A DNA stretch of 64,000 bases from positions 113,227 through 177,226 of the forward strand of contig CALLQB010000023.1 in NCBI GenBank assembly GCA_938015295.1, read 5' to 3'. Source of the stretch: an uncultured Acidimicrobiales bacterium (GTDB lineage Bacteria; Actinomycetota; Acidimicrobiia; Acidimicrobiales; SHLQ01). The notes under the pieces were generated by a model, which was not told the DNA's origin, ran no database searches, and saw only the letters and a list, made by a program, of their open reading frames with translations. The stretch's first letter is position 1. Each line of letters starts with the position of its first letter. Below, in pieces: positions 25,143 to 33,346 of this stretch. The translations under genes were made by a program, and so were the position numbers.

Positions 25143-25709
25143 CTAGTCAGCGAGTGCGAGTAGGCCTGCGGTGAGAACCTCGACGACCACCGCGAAGCTC
25201 GACTCTGAATCGGGGCCGATGTTGTTGGTCAGCTCAAGGTGCGAAAACCCGTGCAAGCCGCTGCGCAACGCCCGGCCCGCATCGTCGAGGCGGGCGTCGG
25301 GGATACCGAGCGTCGAAAGCATCGAGCCTGCAGGAATCGTCATTCCGGCGGTTGCTGCGCCATGTTCGTCGCTTCGACCCGGCATCGGCCGGAGGGTCGC
25401 CTGGTAGCGGCCTGGCTTGGCGAGCACGTATCTGCGCCACGCGTGTGCGTAGGACGTCAATGCGTCTGGTCCGACTTTTGCAATCACGGAGTCCCGCAGC
25501 GCGTTCGCGAAATCGGCGGTGGCGGCAAGGCAGAGTTCGTCGAGGAGATCGTCGAGGCCGTCAACATGGTTGTACAGCGAGGGCGCTTTGCACTCGGCCA
25601 CAACCGCGATGTTCGCGAGCGTAACCGCCGGGAGACCGCGTTCGTCAGCTATCCCAATCGCGAGGTCGACGATGGATTGACGAGATAAGCGGCGGCTTTT
25701 CGTGGGCAC
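25143..25709 (-). CDS. TetR-family regulator with WHG-type C-terminal domain; likely controls the 25.8–37.7 kb locus
   Basis: 188 aa, GTG start. The HTH is at about residues 10–55 (SIVDLAIGIADERGLPAVTLANIAVVAECKAPSLYNHVDGLDDL). The C-terminal ligand domain contains LRSGLHGFSHLEL, the WHG-type signature. A 25-base perfect palindrome lies in the divergent region (25741–25765), and the same core recurs at 36323–36341 in front of the phosphotransferase and amidohydrolase genes. That makes this protein the obvious local repressor of both operons. The inducer is unknown. Confidence 0.88.
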   Translation of the reverse strand: MPTKSRRLSRQSIVDLAIGIADERGLPAVTLANIAVVAECKAPSLYNHVDGLDDLLDELCLAATADFANALRDSVIAKVGPDALTSYAHAWRRYVLAKPGRYQATLRPMPGRSDEHGAATAGMTIPAGSMLSTLGIPDARLDDAGRALRSGLHGFSHLELTNNIGPDSESSFAVVVEVLTAGLLALAD

Positions 25710-25740
25710 GTGCTCAAGGGTAGGTGTGATGGCGAGTAGG

Positions 25741-25765
25741 CACTAACTATGGGTCATAGTTAGTG
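25741..25765. promoter_or_regulatory. Perfect palindromic operator (TetR type)
   Basis: Eleven-base arms CACTAACTATG and CATAGTTAGTG are separated by GGT. It lies 31 bases upstream of TetR's start and 14 upstream of the DegT-like gene's ATG, so binding would block the start of transcription. The inner 19 bases, TAACTATGGGTCATAGTTA, recur with one change at 36323–36341. Confidence 0.85.
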
Positions 25766-25779
25766 CTACGGTACCCGCC

Positions 25780-27018
25780 ATGAAACTTCCACCATCTGGC
25801 GCAATCGGGGACGAGCGAGAGATCGAGGCCGTGGTAGCGGTCATGCGCAACAATCCGACGCTCGATATCGGCGAGGCAACCGAGACCCTCGAACGCCGCA
25901 CTGCCGAGCTGTTGTCGAAGACCTACGGCATGATGGTGAACTCGGGGTCCTCAGCGCTACGCATCGCTATCGATTTGCTGCACCTCGAGCGCGGCGATGA
26001 GATCATTACCTCGCCACTGTGTTTCTCCACCGATATCGCCCCGATGGTGCAGTCAGGGATCGTGCCAGTGTTCGCCGACGTAACACCGAACACCTACCAG
26101 CTCGATACCGATCAGATCGAGGAAATGATTGGCCCTCGCACCAAGGCGATCTTGGTGCCCAATCTCTGCGGCAACTGTCCCGATTGGGACGCGATCCGTC
26201 GAGTAGCAGACGACCATGGCCTGGCGGTCGTCGAGGACTCGGCCGATGTCCTCGACAGCTGGCAGCGAGGAACCCGCACCGGAACCCGCAGCGATATCAC
26301 CATCACCAGCTTTGCGAGGTCGCATGCCATGACCGCTGGCGGAACCGGCGGCATGGTCGGCATTGACGATCCCGATCTTTATGATGAGGCACTTTCGCTT
26401 CGCCGATGGGGCCGCCAATCCGAGAAATTTCTGTTTGGCTCCGAGAAAAAGTCGGGCAATGCCCGGTCAAAGGAAGACGGCCAGGATGGAAAGCTTGAAC
26501 GCTTTGGTCAACTCGCCGACGGGACGCCCTATGACTTGATCTTTGTGTTCGACACCATCGGATACAACTTTGAGCCGAATGAACTGAGCGCGGCATATGG
26601 TCTGGTGCAGATGGACAAGCTGGCGAGCTTTAACGAGCAGCGTCAGGCCAACTGGTCCAAGCTGAACGACCACTTCGCTGCTCGCGACGGACTGACCTCG
26701 GGTGAGACGACTGCTGAAACCGACACGACCTGGATGCGGTTCTGTTTCACGCTCGACGACGACTTCGGTCTCGGCCGCAATGAGGTTCAGCAGTTTCTCG
26801 ACGATCGTGGCGTGAGCACTCGCATGGTCTGGACAGGCAATATCTTGCGCCAACCAGCCTTTGCGAGTATCGAGCACCGCCAGCCTGGTGGCGGGCTACC
26901 CAATTGCGACCGCATGATGGACCGAGCGCTATCGCTGCCGATCTATCACGCGCTGAACGCCGACCACATCGGCTATATCTGCGAACAGGTCGACGAGCTA
27001 CTAGCTACGGTCACCTGA
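25780..27018 (+). CDS. DegT-family PLP enzyme, ColD/RfbH-like, with His replacing the catalytic Lys
   Basis: 412 aa. Fold-type I: the N-terminal MMVNSGSSALRIAI, ITSPLCFSTDIAPMVQSGIVPVFADV, Asp153 in VVEDSAD (PLP nitrogen), and SFARSHAMTAGGTGG, where the Schiff-base lysine of aminotransferases would be. That position is His182. The same substitution defines the sugar 3-dehydratases ColD and RfbH (E1), which also share the later pattern LRRWGRQ … YDLIFVFDTIGYNFEPNELSAA. RfbH's iron–sulfur cysteines are not seen, so it is nearer ColD. It is the first gene of the TetR-controlled operon; the product could be a 3-deoxy sugar or cyclitol. The exact substrate is unknown. Confidence 0.82.
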   Translation: MKLPPSGAIGDEREIEAVVAVMRNNPTLDIGEATETLERRTAELLSKTYGMMVNSGSSALRIAIDLLHLERGDEIITSPLCFSTDIAPMVQSGIVPVFADVTPNTYQLDTDQIEEMIGPRTKAILVPNLCGNCPDWDAIRRVADDHGLAVVEDSADVLDSWQRGTRTGTRSDITITSFARSHAMTAGGTGGMVGIDDPDLYDEALSLRRWGRQSEKFLFGSEKKSGNARSKEDGQDGKLERFGQLADGTPYDLIFVFDTIGYNFEPNELSAAYGLVQMDKLASFNEQRQANWSKLNDHFAARDGLTSGETTAETDTTWMRFCFTLDDDFGLGRNEVQQFLDDRGVSTRMVWTGNILRQPAFASIEHRQPGGGLPNCDRMMDRALSLPIYHALNADHIGYICEQVDELLATVT

Positions 27019-27893
27019 TGCCGGTTGCGCTGGTTACGGGTGCAAGTCGAGGAATCGGCGCCGCGATCGCCCAGCGCCTGGGGGCCGAGGGCTGTGCCGT
27101 TGGTTGCGTTGCCCGCACGATGGTCGACGGCGATTCGCACCTCGCTGGATCGCTCGCCGGGACTGTCGACCGACTCCGGGAGTCAGGCGCCGCCGCCCAT
27201 GCAGTCGCCGCAGATCTCTCGAGCCCCGACTTTGATCCCGCGGTAGTCATCGCGGAGGTCGAGGCTGAACTCGGCCCGATCGACTATCTCATCAATAACG
27301 CAGCAGCCGCTTTCTATCCGAGCTACCTCGATATGTCGCGAAAGCGGATGGAGATCTCGTTCCGAGTCAACGTGGCTGCACCGTGGCTGCTCGCCCAACA
27401 CGTACTTCCGGGCATGGTCGAACGTGGGAGCGGGTCGGTACTCAACCTGACGTCGCAAACAGCGATCATGCCGCCAGGCCCGCCGTTTTCGGTCGCACCT
27501 CAGATACTGGGCGCCACCGCCTACGGTGGTTCCAAAGCATGGCTCGAGCGAGCGACGGTCGGCGCAGCTGCCGAGTTGTTTGGCACCGGCGTCTCGTTGA
27601 ACTGCCTATCGCCCGACACGTCGGTCATCACCGAAGGCAGCACTGCGCTTGTCGATCTCTCGAAATATCCGAACGAGCCACTCGACGCGATGGCCGAGTC
27701 GGCCTGGGCCTTACTCAGTGGTGACCCGGCAAAGTTCACCGGGCGTATCGAGTACAGCCTGTCGTTCTTGTGGCGCGAGAAGCGACCAGTGAAGACACTC
27801 GACGCAACCCAGTTGCTCGACGGGTGGCAACCGGCCGACTTCCCGATCGAGTACCTGATCGATGCCCGCTCCGAACCAAAGAAGGACAGCTGA
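27018..27893 (+). CDS. Short-chain dehydrogenase/reductase (first of three)
   Basis: 291 aa from ATG 27018, which overlaps the previous stop (TGATG). NAD(P) motif TGASRGIG at 7–14, LINNAAAAFYPS, Ser in NLTSQTAI and catalytic YGGSK. It has a 30–40-residue longer C-terminus than a minimal SDR (FLWREKRPVKTLDATQLLDGWQPADFPIEYLIDA). It is co-translated with the DegT-like enzyme, so it probably acts on the same sugar or cyclitol intermediates. The cofactor preference is not decided by sequence; Arg after Ser in the loop would allow NADP. Confidence 0.88.
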   Translation: MPVALVTGASRGIGAAIAQRLGAEGCAVGCVARTMVDGDSHLAGSLAGTVDRLRESGAAAHAVAADLSSPDFDPAVVIAEVEAELGPIDYLINNAAAAFYPSYLDMSRKRMEISFRVNVAAPWLLAQHVLPGMVERGSGSVLNLTSQTAIMPPGPPFSVAPQILGATAYGGSKAWLERATVGAAAELFGTGVSLNCLSPDTSVITEGSTALVDLSKYPNEPLDAMAESAWALLSGDPAKFTGRIEYSLSFLWREKRPVKTLDATQLLDGWQPADFPIEYLIDARSEPKKDS

Positions 27894-27894
27894 C

Positions 27895-28638
27895 ATGGCG
27901 ATGTTCGAACTCCACGGCCGCACTGCGCTCATCACCGGCGCCGGCCAAGGTATGGGCACCGGCGTGGCCGAGGTTCTTGCCGCCCAGGGCGCCCACGTGC
28001 TGGTCAACGACCTCGATGGCTCTCGAGCTGACGCAGTTGTTGGGCAGCTGCGCGACAATGGCCACAGCGCCGAAGCAATGATCTTCGATGTCACCGACCT
28101 CGAAGCTGTGCGTCGGGCGATCGCCGAACGGCCAATCGACATCCTCGTCAACAATGCGGGCAATGGCGGCGCCGAAACAATGCAGCCACGAAAATTTGTC
28201 GATACCGACCCTGGCGAATGGGAAGGCCCGCTAGCCGTCAATTTGGGTGGGGTCATGAACTGCACGCACACAGTGCTACCGGGCATGGTTGCACGCGGCT
28301 GGGGACGGGTTATCGGTGTTGTTTCAGGTGCCGGAACGCAAGGGGTTCATATCGGGGTCGCTGCGTATTCGGCCGGCAAAGCCGGAGCAGCTGGTCTGCT
28401 GCGTTCGGTCGCGCTCGAGGTTGCGCGCAAAGGAGTAACCGTAAACTCGATAGCTCTCGGGCTCATGTCCAACACCGGCGGCAGCGACATAACCGCTGGC
28501 TTGGCGAAGACGATTCCCACAGGCCGTCTCGGCACTCCCCACGATCTCGGCGCTCTCTGCGCCTATCTGGCTTCCGACGAGGCGTCGTGGATGACTGCCC
28601 AGACCATTCCGTTGGCTGGCGGTTCAATCACCAGTTGA
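27895..28638 (+). CDS. Short-chain dehydrogenase/reductase (second of three)
   Basis: 247 aa from ATG 27895, one base after the previous stop. TGAGQGMG at 15–22, ILVNNAGNGG, Ser in VIGVVSGAGTQ and YSAGK with Lys. The C-terminus PTGRLGTPHDLGALCAYLASDEASWMTAQTIPLAGG is the classic SDR ending. It is FabG-like in length. The stop lies in the first copy of a tandem repeat that fills the spacer to the next gene. Confidence 0.9.
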   Translation: MAMFELHGRTALITGAGQGMGTGVAEVLAAQGAHVLVNDLDGSRADAVVGQLRDNGHSAEAMIFDVTDLEAVRRAIAERPIDILVNNAGNGGAETMQPRKFVDTDPGEWEGPLAVNLGGVMNCTHTVLPGMVARGWGRVIGVVSGAGTQGVHIGVAAYSAGKAGAAGLLRSVALEVARKGVTVNSIALGLMSNTGGSDITAGLAKTIPTGRLGTPHDLGALCAYLASDEASWMTAQTIPLAGGSITS

Positions 28639-28701
28639 CCTTCAGAAACCAGTTGACCTTCAGACCTTCAGACCCGACCTTCTGACCAGACCTTCTGACC
28701 A
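28630..28701. repeat. Nested tandem repeats across an SDR gene's stop and the following spacer
   Basis: ACCAGTTGACCTTCAGA occurs at 28630–28646 and 28648–28664 (period 18), followed by a partial CCTTCAGA (28665–28672). GACCTTCTGACCA then occurs at 28676–28688 and 28689–28701 (period 13). The first 9 bases code for the last two residues and the stop of the SDR. The pattern looks like replication slippage. It lengthens the gap to the next gene to 87 bases in an otherwise overlapping operon. Confidence 0.85.
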
Positions 28702-28725
28702 GACAAAGAGCGGAGAGATGCGGAC

Positions 28726-29811
28726 ATGAGCTTGCGAGCAGTTGTTGTAGGAACATCGTTTGGGGGGCGGGTTCACGTGCCAGCACTGCGCGCTGCCAGC
28801 ATCGACGTTGTCGGACTCGTCGGCCGCGACCCACTACGCACCGCAGAACGGGCGACAAGTTTTGGCATAGAGCATCACGGAACGTCGATCACTGACGTCG
28901 CGTCGGCGTCAGGCGCCGATCTGATCACGGTCTCGACACCACCAGCGGCCCACCATGCATCGGTCCTAGAGGCGGTAGCAACCGGCTGTCACATACTGGC
29001 GGAAAAGCCCTTTGCGATGTCGGTCGCCGAGGCAACCGAGATGGTCGCTGCGGCAAAGACCAGCGGCGTGACGGCCATGGTTTCCTTCGAGTTTCGCTGG
29101 CAGCCAGCCGAGGCGCTCGTAGCGAGAGCCATCAGCCGCGGCGACATCGGCGAACCGAGAGCGGCAACAGTGGTGAGCCACAGCGGTCTCGTAGCCAACG
29201 GTCTCCCCACAGCGTTTAACGAGAGTTGGTGGGGTGACGCGGCCGCAGGCGGCGGCATTCTCAACGCCGCAGGTGTGCACGTTCTCGACCGTTTGCACAC
29301 CTGGCTAGGTCCAATCGTCTCGGTCAGCGGCGACACTCGACAGGTCACCACACTCGACGGCGGCGCAGAGGACACCTACTCGGCACTACTACAGACCGCA
29401 GATGGCGTGTCGATTTCGGTGCAACATTGCGCTGGGGTCCGCGGCCAAGGCCTCAACGTGTGCAAGGTCATCGGCACCGAGGGGACGCTCTGGCTCGAAG
29501 GTGGAGGAGCGTTTCTCTCGAATGGATCTGAACCCGTCGCCCTTGAGGTGCCTGATGAGCTGGTTCCTCCAGCGTCGCCGGCGTACGACAAAGACGACCC
29601 AAAACATGCCTATACCGCGTTTGAGATGCCGTTGTTCGTGCGGCTAGCCGAGCGGCTTCGCGATGAAATTGCTGGCGTCGACGTTTCGCCCACCATGCCT
29701 CCAACCCCTACCTTTGCCGATGGCCTCGCCGCGCAGCAGGTCATCGACGCCATCCGCTCGTCATCGTTACACGGCGGCACATGGCAACAAACCCAACCAG
29801 GAGCTTCATGA
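28726..29811 (+). CDS. Gfo/Idh/MocA-family NAD(P)-dependent dehydrogenase
   Basis: 361 aa. N-terminal Rossmann VVVGTSFGGRVHVPAL, DLITVSTPPAAHHASV and the signature AEKPF with catalytic Lys near residue 93. The C-terminal alpha/beta domain contains GGGILNAAGVHVLDRLHTWLG, with the His expected at the active site. The family oxidises or reduces sugars, inositols and amino-sugar derivatives. With the ColD-like enzyme, three SDRs and a TIM-barrel isomerase it strongly suggests sugar or cyclitol chemistry. A repeat-filled 87-base gap precedes it; the next gene overlaps by four bases. Confidence 0.9.
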   Translation: MSLRAVVVGTSFGGRVHVPALRAASIDVVGLVGRDPLRTAERATSFGIEHHGTSITDVASASGADLITVSTPPAAHHASVLEAVATGCHILAEKPFAMSVAEATEMVAAAKTSGVTAMVSFEFRWQPAEALVARAISRGDIGEPRAATVVSHSGLVANGLPTAFNESWWGDAAAGGGILNAAGVHVLDRLHTWLGPIVSVSGDTRQVTTLDGGAEDTYSALLQTADGVSISVQHCAGVRGQGLNVCKVIGTEGTLWLEGGGAFLSNGSEPVALEVPDELVPPASPAYDKDDPKHAYTAFEMPLFVRLAERLRDEIAGVDVSPTMPPTPTFADGLAAQQVIDAIRSSSLHGGTWQQTQPGAS

Positions 29812-30680
29812 GTACGAGCAGTGGTCCCAACAGTCCGGGTTCGGTCCCACCTATCGACGACTGGAACCGGCTGCTCGACGGCAAGGTCGCGGCAATTACC
29901 GGAGGCGGCGCCGACGGCATCGGTGGAGCGATCTCCGAGTTGTTCGCCGCCCACGGGGCGACGGTCGAAATCGCCGAAATCGACGCCGACCGGGCAACGG
30001 CAACAGTCGATGCGGTTACCTCGGCCGGCGGCTCGGCCCGCGCTCACGTCGTCGATGTTCGGACCGTTGAGGGCGTCGAGACCTTTACTTCGTCGGTTCT
30101 CGACACCCATGGTGGCATCGATGTGCTCGTGAATAATGTTGGCGACTACCGCCCACTCGTTCGTTTCCATGATTCGGGTCCCGAGTCATGGGAGGCGATG
30201 TACCGGATCAATCTTTGGCACGTCTACGCCGTCACCCAAGCATTTCTCACGCCGATGATCGAGCGCGGCGGCGGTTCGATTGTGAACGTGCACTCTGTCG
30301 AAGGAATGCGCGGGTTTCCTGGCGAGCCGGTCTACTCCTCGATGAAAGCCGCGGTCGCGCACTTCACGACCTCGCTTGCCGCTGGCTATGGGCGCGAAGG
30401 GATTCGGGCCAATGGGATTGGAGTCGACCTCACGCAGTCGCAACAGGTCGACTACATCACCGGCTACGAGGATCACGAAAACCTTTGGGAATCCTGGGCC
30501 CCTGTAGGGCGACTTGGCTGGCCTACCGATCAGGCGAGGGTGGCATTGTTCCTAGCGTCGGATCAGTCGGCGTTTGTCACCGGTCACAACATCCCCGTCG
30601 ATGGTGGCACCAAGGCTGGGGGCGGTTGGTTCTTTAGTCCCGGCGCGAACCGCTTCACCAACCGTCCAAAGACGCTGTGA
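29808..30680 (+). CDS. Short-chain dehydrogenase/reductase (third of three)
   Basis: 290 aa from ATG 29808, overlapping the dehydrogenase stop (ATGA). A Pro/Ser-rich N-terminal extension of about 25 residues precedes KVAAITGGGADGIGGAI. It has VLVNNVGDYRPL, VNVHSVEG and YSSMKAAVAHF (catalytic Tyr/Lys). Following loops RANGIGVDLTQSQQVDYI and FVTGHNIPVDGGTKAGGGWF are normal SDR ends. The TGGGADGIGGA loop has an insertion compared with TGxxxGIG. Substrate unknown. Confidence 0.88.
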   Translation: MSTSSGPNSPGSVPPIDDWNRLLDGKVAAITGGGADGIGGAISELFAAHGATVEIAEIDADRATATVDAVTSAGGSARAHVVDVRTVEGVETFTSSVLDTHGGIDVLVNNVGDYRPLVRFHDSGPESWEAMYRINLWHVYAVTQAFLTPMIERGGGSIVNVHSVEGMRGFPGEPVYSSMKAAVAHFTTSLAAGYGREGIRANGIGVDLTQSQQVDYITGYEDHENLWESWAPVGRLGWPTDQARVALFLASDQSAFVTGHNIPVDGGTKAGGGWFFSPGANRFTNRPKTL

Positions 30681-31486
30681 CCGGGCGGCCACCGCTAGTT
30701 CTTTGTAGCGGTTCGCTGGGCTCGGCCCCCCTTGTCGAGAAGATCCGAGCAGCATCTTTAGCTGGCTTCGGCTGGATCTCGATCTATGGCAGTGAGTACC
30801 GCGAAGCGATCGCCGCTGGCGATGACCCGGCAGCGCTATGTCGCGAGCTCGACCTGCGGGTTGCCGAGGTCGACGGTGTTGCCATCTCGATGCAATCTGC
30901 AGAGATGTTCGACGAAGCACTCGCTATCGCTGTGGTGTTTGGCGCACGGTCGATCACGATCGTAGAGACCGGCGACTATGACCCGCTAGATGAAAACCAC
31001 GTGGCCTCGGCGGTCGAAGCATTCGGGCAGCGGTGCGACCGGGCAGCCACGAGCGGCATCCTCGTGCATCTTGAACCCTTTGCGTGGTCGAGCCTCAACC
31101 GAACCGTGGACGCTGCGATCATCGCCGAACGAGCAGACCGAGCCAACGGCGGCGTGTTACTCGACTACTGGCATCACGTGCGGGGTCCCGATCAAGGTGT
31201 GCTTGATCCGGCGATCCCGATGCGACGGATCTTCGGCATTCAGCTGGCCGACACCTTGGCCCGCCCTTGGGACAACGTGCGTGATGAGTGCATGACCCAG
31301 CGGCAGCTGCCTGGAACCGGCCACGCAGACCTTTCGCGCCGACTCACCGAAATCGCGACCCGCGGGGCGCTGCCGCCCATCGGGATCGAGGTCTTTGGTG
31401 AGGTTCTTGCCGATAGGTCACCACTCGCTGCTGCTCAGGCTGCGTTCGAAGCGATTGAGCACACCCTGTCCACTGCGGGTATTTAG
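30677..31486 (+). CDS. Sugar phosphate isomerase/epimerase-like TIM-barrel protein
   Basis: 269 aa from GTG 30677 (GTGA overlap with the previous stop). The AP-endonuclease-2 / IolE-like fold is shown by SLAGFGWISIY, ARSITIVETGDYDPLDENHVA, the metal Glu in ILVHLEPFAW, Asp/His in VLLDYWHHVRG, HisAsp-rich GTGHADLS and Glu in PIGIEVFGEVL. Metal ligands are in place. It is the last gene of the plus-strand operon and ends tail to tail with the LLM oxidoreductase, overlapping by four bases. A role in isomerising or dehydrating a keto-sugar or inosose is a fair inference. Confidence 0.85.
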   Translation: MTGRPPLVLCSGSLGSAPLVEKIRAASLAGFGWISIYGSEYREAIAAGDDPAALCRELDLRVAEVDGVAISMQSAEMFDEALAIAVVFGARSITIVETGDYDPLDENHVASAVEAFGQRCDRAATSGILVHLEPFAWSSLNRTVDAAIIAERADRANGGVLLDYWHHVRGPDQGVLDPAIPMRRIFGIQLADTLARPWDNVRDECMTQRQLPGTGHADLSRRLTEIATRGALPPIGIEVFGEVLADRSPLAAAQAAFEAIEHTLSTAGI

Positions 31487-32409
31487 CCAGCGTTCATGAC
31501 GGCGACGACCTCTTCGCCGTATTGCGCCATGTTGTCGAGCACCTCAGCGCGAGTATCACCTACCGCATTTGTTGCTGTCCACGTAACGCCGACTTCAGCC
31601 TGTTGATGGAGCGCCTCAAGGTGTTGTTGGGCATTCCAGTCAGGGCTACCGGGCGTTCCGCCATCAAAACACATGTACATCACGTCGATGTGATCGGTGC
31701 GGCCTACCGATGCTCGGTGGTCGTGCATATAGGCGAGCATGTCGCGAAGTTGCTCGTTGGTCTCAAGTGGGGGCGACCGCCGGCCTTTGGCATATTCGGC
31801 GGGGTTCGGCATGGGCATCCAGCCTTGGCCCCACTCGGCCACCCGACGTCGCGTCAGCTTCGAGTTACCCCCGAGCCACAAAGGTGGATGCGGATCGCTC
31901 GCTGGCCGCGGTTGTGAGGTGACGTCGCGAGCCGAGAAGTGCAGCCCTTCGTAGGTCACCGGTTGGCCGGTCCACGCAAGTTTCATCACCTCGATCGACT
32001 CGTCGAACAATGCATTGCGTTCGTCGAAGTCAACGCCCAAAGCAAAGTACTCGGCCTTCATATATCCGGTGCCGATGCCAAGGGTCATCCGACCACCCGA
32101 CAGCTTGTCGAGCGATGCAACCGCCTTGGCGAGCATAAAGGGATTTCGAAAGGGCACGACCGTCAGGTTCGTTAGCAACCGAAGTTCGGTGGTTGCGGCA
32201 GCCGCAAACGACAGGGCGACGAACGGGTCGAGCGCGTCGTGGCCGCCGGTCTGGCGCCATTTTTCGGCAGGGGCGGGGTGTTCGGTTACATAGGTTGCAC
32301 TGAATCCGGCGGCCTCAGCTCCGCTGGCCAAGGTCATCATCGAGTCGGCCGACATGAACTCCTCGACCGGTGGACAACTCATAAAGGGATAACCCAAAGC
32401 GAACCTCAT
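31483..32409 (-). CDS. LLM-class (luciferase-like) F420-dependent oxidoreductase
   Basis: 308 aa from ATG 32409, inside the stop of the PhyH gene (ATGA). TIGR03619-type: MRFALGYPF, TYVTEHPAP, LRLLTNLTVVPFRNPFMLAKAVASLDKLSGGRMTLGIGTGY and PPLWLGGNS. Known members use F420 (or FMN) to oxidise or reduce organic substrates, which fits an actinomycete. It is the last gene of the minus-strand operon that starts at 36195. Confidence 0.88.
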   Translation of the reverse strand: MRFALGYPFMSCPPVEEFMSADSMMTLASGAEAAGFSATYVTEHPAPAEKWRQTGGHDALDPFVALSFAAAATTELRLLTNLTVVPFRNPFMLAKAVASLDKLSGGRMTLGIGTGYMKAEYFALGVDFDERNALFDESIEVMKLAWTGQPVTYEGLHFSARDVTSQPRPASDPHPPLWLGGNSKLTRRRVAEWGQGWMPMPNPAEYAKGRRSPPLETNEQLRDMLAYMHDHRASVGRTDHIDVMYMCFDGGTPGSPDWNAQQHLEALHQQAEVGVTWTATNAVGDTRAEVLDNMAQYGEEVVAVMNAG

Positions 32410-33278
32410 AGCGCCGGCCTTTCGATGTCGTGGGTAGTTTCGGTGTCGCCAGGGGGCAGCGACCGGTATTCCTCGATGGCAACGAACGGGTCTTCGGCAT
32501 TGCGCCAATGGCCGAGCGCTGGACCGCTCTTTTGGTAGCCAATGAAGCGCAGCAGATCATCGTCCCAGTCGGCGGCGACCGAAGGGGGATAGTGCAGGAG
32601 CATGAGTTCGGTCTGGTGCAGCCAACCAACGGTGTGTTGGACGTTCACCGCAAGCCGAACGTCGGACCCTGTGCTTGCTCCGCCACCATGAAACGTGTTG
32701 CCGGTATAGAGCACGACCGCACCCTTCTCTGCGAGCGCCGCCTGATCCTCGCCCGGTACCGGGCGACGATCGTCGTCCCACAGGTGGCTTCCGGGCACGA
32801 GTCGGGTTGCGCCGTTTGTTTCGGTGAAGTCGGTGACGGCCCACAGGGCATTGACGTCGACCTCGAAGCCAAAGGGTGGGGCACCGTATTTCCAAACATC
32901 TCGATGCAGTAGTTGCGCTGGTTCCCCTCCGAACAGCTCGAAGAAGTGAGCGAACGAGAGTTTCCAGACCTGCGATTGGGTCAAGAGGTGGTCGCCTGCG
33001 GTCAAAATCGCCGGGTGGCGGGCGAGATGTTGGCGAAAGGTTTCGGACCGTGCAACCACGAGTCCAGTACGGCGAGTGCCTGCACCGGTGAAGTCGGTGT
33101 CGCCAAAGGGTGTGCTGTCCACAAACGGCGCCATCTCGGCGGCAACGGCATCCATGAGCTGCGGCGGGAGGGCATGGTCGATCACACAACAGCCGAAGTC
33201 GGTGAGCGCTTGGCGAAGGTCGTCGTCGCGGTAGTCGCGTGTCAACCGGGGAATCGGCGTTGCGTTGCGTGTCGACAT
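32406..33278 (-). CDS. Phytanoyl-CoA dioxygenase (PhyH)-family Fe(II)/2-oxoglutarate oxygenase
   Basis: 290 aa. Facial-triad residues: His and Asp in LLHRDVWKYG, distal His in YTGNTFHGGGAST, followed by Arg in DVRLAVNVQ for 2-oxoglutarate. A VPGSHLWDDDR motif is also typical. The family hydroxylates alpha-carbons or other unactivated C–H bonds in many small molecules. It is co-transcribed with two amidohydrolases and a MerB-like protein. 68 bases separate it from the amidohydrolase stop upstream, with nothing visible in them. Confidence 0.88.
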   Translation of the reverse strand: MSTRNATPIPRLTRDYRDDDLRQALTDFGCCVIDHALPPQLMDAVAAEMAPFVDSTPFGDTDFTGAGTRRTGLVVARSETFRQHLARHPAILTAGDHLLTQSQVWKLSFAHFFELFGGEPAQLLHRDVWKYGAPPFGFEVDVNALWAVTDFTETNGATRLVPGSHLWDDDRRPVPGEDQAALAEKGAVVLYTGNTFHGGGASTGSDVRLAVNVQHTVGWLHQTELMLLHYPPSVAADWDDDLLRFIGYQKSGPALGHWRNAEDPFVAIEEYRSLPPGDTETTHDIERPAL

Positions 33279-33346
33279 CTTTCAACTCCGTGGCCGTCGT
33301 TGGTTCGCATGATAAACCGTGGTTGTTTAGGCGCTGCGCCCTTCGG

